10,547 bases of DNA from CANNDT01 sp945876205 (GTDB lineage Bacteria; Acidobacteriota; Vicinamibacteria; Vicinamibacterales; UBA2999), in assembly GCA_947503365.1 (NCBI GenBank), contig CANNDT010000129.1:1-10547 (forward strand), read 5' to 3'. Below, in pieces: positions 7,351-10,547 of this stretch. The notes beneath the pieces are model-generated. The model saw only the letters and a program-made list of their open reading frames with translations. It made no database searches and was not told where the DNA came from. The first letter of the stretch is position 1. Each line of letters begins with the position of its first letter. A program made the position numbers and the translations under genes.

Positions 7351-7652
7351 CACCACTTCAACGACGAGAAGGTGTCCGGGTTGAGCGATTCGCGGTGACG
7401 GTAGAGCGCGATGATGATCGCCAGGCCGACGGCCGCTTCGGCGGCGGCGACGGTCATCACGAAGAACGTGATGATCTGGCCGTCGACGGTACCCAGCGAC
7501 CGGCCGAACGCCACGAACGTCAGGTTGACGGCGTTCAACATGATCTCGATCGACAACAGGATGGTGATGAGGTTCTTCCGCAGGAAGACGCCAGCCGTGC
7601 CGATCGCAAACAGGATGGCCGAGACGATCAGGTAGTGGTCGAGCGGGATCAC
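7350..7652 (-). CDS. nuoK: NADH-quinone oxidoreductase subunit K
   Basis: A 100-residue membrane protein with three transmembrane helices, the standard NuoK length. It helps carry charge between the quinone chamber and the antiporter-like subunits. The two conserved membrane glutamates are present at exactly the E. coli positions: Glu36 in LLSIEIMLN and Glu72 in TVAAAEAAVGLAI. The RKN motif (25-27) and the C-terminal ALYRHRESLNPD are typical. The start is GTG 7652, giving a mature-looking N-terminus (M-IPLDHYLI). It overlaps the nuoJ TGA by four bases (GTGA) and has AGGAG eight bases upstream. An earlier in-frame ATG would add 92 residues of non-NuoK shadow sequence within nuoJ and is rejected. 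Confidence 0.96.
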   Translation of the reverse strand: MIPLDHYLIVSAILFAIGTAGVFLRKNLITILLSIEIMLNAVNLTFVAFGRSLGTVDGQIITFFVMTVAAAEAAVGLAIIIALYRHRESLNPDTFSSLKW

Positions 7653-8182
7653 TGTCCTCGCTCCTGCCGCGCCAGCACCACGGCGCCAACCATCGCCACC
7701 AGGATCAGGATCGAGGTCGCTTCGAACGCGAACATGTAGTCGGTGAAGAGGACGCGGCCGACTTCCCGGACCGAGCTCACCGTCGCCACGTCGCCGCGCG
7801 ACGACACCGCGTCGCTGACGTCGTTGGCGCGCATCAGCGCCCAGGCAAGCTGGACGACGAGCAGCAGCGCCAGCATCGCGCCGAAGCGGCCGACGCCACC
7901 CTGCCGCAGCGGATGCGTGCGATCCCACTCCGCCGCGTCTTCCTGCGGCGCGTTGAGCAGCATCACGACGAACAGGAAGAGCACCATGATGGCGCCGGCG
8001 TAGATGACGATCTGCGCTACCGCCACGAACGGCGCATCGAGCTGGATGTAGAGGCCGGCCAGCGCGCCAAACGACGCGATCAGCAGCATGACGCTGTACA
8101 TCGGGTTGCGCTGGCCGATGACCAGCGCTGACGCCAGAATCGCCAGCCCCGACAGCGCGTAAAAAATCAGCGTGTCAGGCAT
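7649..8182 (-). CDS. nuoJ: NADH-quinone oxidoreductase subunit J
   Basis: A 177-residue membrane protein with about five helices, the normal NuoJ size. It contains the most conserved segment of the family: NPMYSVMLLI (26-35), YIQLDAPFVAVAQIVIYAGA (45-64) and MVLFLFVVMLLN (66-77). This includes the helix whose change between pi-bulge and alpha form is linked to coupling in complex I. A hydrophilic loop (78-98) precedes the fourth helix. The C-terminus has the usual LFTDYMFAFEATSILILVA pattern (145-163). ATG 8182 overlaps the end of nuoH by eight bases (ATGCCTGA). No clear ribosome site precedes it. In the canonical order nuoI would stand between nuoH and nuoJ; the overlap shows it is not here. 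Confidence 0.96.
   Translation of the reverse strand: MPDTLIFYALSGLAILASALVIGQRNPMYSVMLLIASFGALAGLYIQLDAPFVAVAQIVIYAGAIMVLFLFVVMLLNAPQEDAAEWDRTHPLRQGGVGRFGAMLALLLVVQLAWALMRANDVSDAVSSRGDVATVSSVREVGRVLFTDYMFAFEATSILILVAMVGAVVLARQERGQ
7661..7665 (-). promoter_or_regulatory. Ribosome binding site deciding the nuoK GTG start
   Basis: AGGAG on the minus strand lies eight bases before the GTG at 7652, inside the last codons of nuoJ. It is among the best Shine-Dalgarno matches in the operon and supports GTG as the start of nuoK. Confidence 0.7.
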
Positions 8183-9203
8183 TGAAATAGAGCACCAGTG
8201 CAGCGGTGACGATCAGGTTGATGACCGCCGCCGGGAACAGCCACTTCCAGCCGAAATTCATCAACTGGTCGTAGCGGTAACGCGGGACGGTCCAACGCAC
8301 CCAGATATAGGTGAAGAGGATCAACCCCACCTTCATGAGAAACCAGAGCCAGCCGAGCCCGTACTGCTCGAGGAACGGCCCGTGCCATCCGCCCAGATAC
8401 AGGTCGGTCGCCACGGCCGACATCGTCGCCATGTTGATGTACTCGGCCTGGGGGAACAGCGCGAAGCGCACGGCGCTGTACTCGGTGTTGTAGCCGGCCA
8501 CGAGCTCCTGTTCGGCCTCGGGAAAATCAAACGGCGCGCGGTTGGTTTCGGCGACGCCCGCGATCACGTAGATGATGAATCCGACCGGCTGCAGGAAGAC
8601 GTACCAGCGCGGGATGAATCCAAGCCAGTAGCCCGACTGCGCGTCCACGACCTCGCGCACCGACAGCGACCCGGCCAGCAGAATCACCGCGGCCAAGGCC
8701 GTCGCGTACGACAGCTCGTAGCTGATCATCTGCGCCGAGGCGCGCAGCCCGCCGAGCAGCGAGTACTTGCTGTTGGATGCCCACCCCGCCAGGACGATCC
8801 CATACACGCCCATCGAGGTCACTGCGAAGATCACCAGCACGCCGACGTTGAGGTCGGCGACGCCAAGGCTCACCGGATCGTCGAGCAGCCCGAAGAAGGT
8901 CGTCTCGGCGCCCCACGGCACGGTCGCAAACGCGGTGAATGCCGCGGCCACCGACAGGATCGGTGCGAGGTTGAAGAGCCACTTGTCAGCGGCTTTCGGC
9001 CGGAGCTCCTCCTTGAACAGCAGCTTGACGATGTCGGCCAGCGGCTGCAGCATGCCGTGCGGGCCGACCAGATACGGGCCGTAGCGCTGCTGCATGAAGC
9101 CCATGATCTTGCGCTCGGCGAGCACCAGCACCGCCGACGCGTTGATCAGCATGAAGAACGTCAGGCCGATGATCCCGAGCTGAACGGCGAATCTGAGGTC
9201 CAC
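8175..9203 (-). CDS. nuoH: NADH-quinone oxidoreductase subunit H (quinone site)
   Basis: A 342-residue membrane protein of usual NuoH length, which forms the quinone entry site against NuoB and NuoD and the first link to the proton channels. Family motifs are complete: ERKIMGFMQQRYGP (30-43), GPHGMLQPLADIVKLLFKE (47-65), SYELSYATAL (161-170), the quinone-loop signature ETNRAPFDFPEAEQELVAGY (219-238) and VRWTVPRYRYDQLM (302-315). GTG 9203 was chosen because it follows the nuoF TAG by a single base and gives an N-terminus (M-DLRFAVQLGIIGL) that aligns with NuoH. A longer in-frame ATG would add 20 Arg-rich residues overlapping nuoF. A purine run (AGGGG) about 11 bases upstream may serve as the ribosome site. 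nuoG, normally between F and H, is absent. Confidence 0.97.
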   Translation of the reverse strand: MDLRFAVQLGIIGLTFFMLINASAVLVLAERKIMGFMQQRYGPYLVGPHGMLQPLADIVKLLFKEELRPKAADKWLFNLAPILSVAAAFTAFATVPWGAETTFFGLLDDPVSLGVADLNVGVLVIFAVTSMGVYGIVLAGWASNSKYSLLGGLRASAQMISYELSYATALAAVILLAGSLSVREVVDAQSGYWLGFIPRWYVFLQPVGFIIYVIAGVAETNRAPFDFPEAEQELVAGYNTEYSAVRFALFPQAEYINMATMSAVATDLYLGGWHGPFLEQYGLGWLWFLMKVGLILFTYIWVRWTVPRYRYDQLMNFGWKWLFPAAVINLIVTAALVLYFNA

Positions 9204-9204
9204 G

Positions 9205-10518
9205 CTAGTGCGCCCCTGCCATGGCGTGTTTGGCGCGCCACGGCGCCGGCAGCGTGCACGCACCGGCGCGAATATGGGCCTCGTACTCGTCGCGGAACAG
9301 CTTCATCGTCGATAGCACCGGCGTCGCCGCCGCGTCGCCGAACGCGCACAGCGTCTTGCCGACGATGTTGTTGGAGACGCCGAAGAGGAGGTCGAGATCC
9401 TTGGGCTGTCCTTCACCGCGCTCGATCCGCATCAGGAGCTTGAGCAGCCAGTCGGTGCCCTCGCGGCACGGCGTGCACTTGCCGCACGATTCGTGGCGAT
9501 AGAAGTGCAGCAGGTTCATCGCCAGCCAGACGGCGCAGACCGAATCGTTGAACACGATCAGGCCGGCCGAGCCAAGCAGCGAACCGGCCTTCTGCACGCC
9601 GTCGAAGCTGGCGGGAATGTCGAGTTGATCCGGCAGCAGCAGCGGCACCGACGATCCGCCGGGGATGACCGCCTTCATCGGCCGCTCGTCCATCATGCCG
9701 CCGGCAAACCGCTCGTCGTAGATCAGCTCGCGCAGCGTCGTGTCCATCGCGGCTTCGTAGACGCCGGGCTTCTTCACGTGTCCGCTGATGCAGTACAGCT
9801 TCGGCCCGCCGTTCTTCTCGGGCCCGAGCTTCGAGAACCACTCCGGGCCGTTCATGATGATGAGCGGCACGTTGCAGAGCGTCTCGACGTTGTTGACCGC
9901 GGTGGGGCACTGGTAGAGGCCGGCCACGGCGGGAAACGGCGGCTTGATGCGCGGCTGCGCGCGCTTGCCTTCGAGCGATTCGATCAGCGCGGTTTCCTCG
10001 CCCGCTTCGTAGGCGCCGGCGCCGCGGTGAACGTAGACGTCGCAGTCGAACCCGCTGCCGAAGATGTTCTTGCCGAGATATCCGGCCTTGTACGCCTTCT
10101 CGATCTCGGCCTCGAGAATCTGCTGCACGTGATAGAACTCGCCGCGGATGTAGATGTAGGCGACCTTCGCGCCGATGGCGTAGCAGCCGATCGCACATCC
10201 CTCGATCAGGAGGTGCGGATTGCGCTCCATCAGCACGTGATCCTTGAAGGTGCCCGGCTCGCTCTCGTCGGCGTTGCAGCAGATGTACTTCGGCTTCGGC
10301 GTGTCCTTGAGGACGAACTGCCACTTCATCCCGGTCGGGAAGCCGGCGCCGCCGCGGCCGCGGAGGCCCGACGCCTTGACCTGATCGATGATCTCGCCCG
10401 GCTTGAGCGTCAGCGCTTTGCGCAGCCCCTCGTAGCCGCGCTGGTGCTTCAGGTAGGAATCGAGCGTGTACGAGCCAGGCTCGTTGATGTACTGGGTGAG
10501 GACGCGTTGGTAGGCCAT
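9205..10518 (-). CDS. nuoF: NADH-quinone oxidoreductase subunit F (NADH/FMN/4Fe-4S)
   Basis: A 437-residue cytoplasmic subunit that oxidises NADH with FMN and passes electrons into the iron-sulfur chain. The Gly-rich nucleotide motif GRGGAGFPTGMKW is at 54-66, the FMN-region motif CNADESEPGTFKD at 81-93, the acidic NADH-site motif GEETALIESLEG at 173-184, an SLBB domain at about 243-295, and N3-cluster ligands Cys345, Cys348, Cys351 (SCGKCTPCREG) and Cys391. The residue just before GEE, usually Cys (Y-x-C-G-E-E), is Ala172 here. The start ATG 10518 gives a normal N-terminus; there is no textbook ribosome site, only the purine-rich repeat upstream. An in-frame TAA at 10523-10521, or a TAG inside the repeat, could end an upstream gene such as nuoE, outside the window. 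Confidence 0.97.
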   Translation of the reverse strand: MAYQRVLTQYINEPGSYTLDSYLKHQRGYEGLRKALTLKPGEIIDQVKASGLRGRGGAGFPTGMKWQFVLKDTPKPKYICCNADESEPGTFKDHVLMERNPHLLIEGCAIGCYAIGAKVAYIYIRGEFYHVQQILEAEIEKAYKAGYLGKNIFGSGFDCDVYVHRGAGAYEAGEETALIESLEGKRAQPRIKPPFPAVAGLYQCPTAVNNVETLCNVPLIIMNGPEWFSKLGPEKNGGPKLYCISGHVKKPGVYEAAMDTTLRELIYDERFAGGMMDERPMKAVIPGGSSVPLLLPDQLDIPASFDGVQKAGSLLGSAGLIVFNDSVCAVWLAMNLLHFYRHESCGKCTPCREGTDWLLKLLMRIERGEGQPKDLDLLFGVSNNIVGKTLCAFGDAAATPVLSTMKLFRDEYEAHIRAGACTLPAPWRAKHAMAGAH

Positions 10519-10530
10519 GCTTAGGTTCGG

Positions 10531-10547
10531 TCCCCCTTCCCCCTATC
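10531..10547 (-). repeat. G-rich repeat, right edge, just upstream of nuoF
   Basis: On the minus strand this is GA followed by TAGGGGGAAGGGGGA, one full 15-base unit of the family seen at the left edge. It lies 12 bases before the nuoF ATG, probably between nuoF and an upstream operon gene outside the window. The poly-purine AAGGGGG could act as a loose ribosome binding site, and the TAG in it could stop an upstream frame, as it does for the gene at 15-608. Whether more units follow cannot be seen. Confidence 0.6.

Noticed and set aside
7351..7689. 113-residue N-terminal extension of the nuoL frame
   Set aside because: Arg/His/Pro-rich and lying inside nuoK; the NuoL-like sequence starts at ATG 7350, which overlaps the nuoK stop.
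8172..9443. Plus-strand open frame of 423 codons antisense to nuoH and the end of nuoF
   Set aside because: Low-complexity His/Arg/Glu/Asp product, no recognisable domain, fully covered by two certain genes.
9493..10524. Plus-strand open frame of 343 codons antisense to nuoF
   Set aside because: Repetitive Val/Ala/Asp/Arg/Leu-rich shadow of nuoF with no family signature.
1..10547. Search for CRISPR arrays, tRNA or rRNA genes, insertion sequences, toxin-antitoxin or defence genes
   Set aside because: None was seen on either strand. Coding is continuous, with only short gaps at 609-716, 1944-1980 and 2380-2435.

Overview
The window is a high-GC bacterial segment (about 60-65% G+C by eye) with two parts. 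Bases 2436-10518, all on the minus strand, carry the distal half of a respiratory complex I (NADH:quinone oxidoreductase) operon. Read in the direction of transcription the order is nuoF, nuoH, nuoJ, nuoK, nuoL, nuoM, nuoN. Bases 15-2379 carry three accessory genes: a minus-strand gene resembling the MXAN_5187 C-terminal-domain family, a plus-strand membrane-anchored TPR protein, and a small plus-strand gene that I could not assign firmly.

The nuo genes are packed with almost no spacing. nuoF and nuoH are 1 base apart; the later genes overlap by 8, 4, 1, 4 and 1 bases. They therefore look like one translationally coupled transcript. It probably ends at a hairpin plus T-run at about 2378-2398, just past nuoN and against the end of the convergent small gene. 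NuoF is the peripheral NADH/FMN/4Fe-4S subunit. NuoH holds the quinone site. NuoJ and NuoK link it to the three antiporter-like proton channels NuoL, NuoM and NuoN. The notable point is an absence: nuoG and nuoI, which normally sit between F and H and between H and J, are not here, and the junctions leave no room for them.

The organism is probably a member of Acidobacteriota (Vicinamibacteria-like) or a myxobacterial/deltaproteobacterial relative. This is inferred from the high G+C, the character of the Nuo proteins and the MXAN_5187-like protein; it was not tested by search. Both ends of the window lie in the same G-rich, roughly 15-base repeat, in the same orientation, so the window may be a contig that broke at a dispersed repeat family.

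I found no mobile element, CRISPR array, tRNA or rRNA, and no convincing new multi-gene system. The points most worth a second look are the terminal G-rich repeat, the missing nuoG and nuoI, the Glu-to-Asp change at the key NuoM site, the Cys-to-Ala change beside the NADH site of NuoF, and the small gene at 1981-2379. No stretch over 300 bases lacks a gene.
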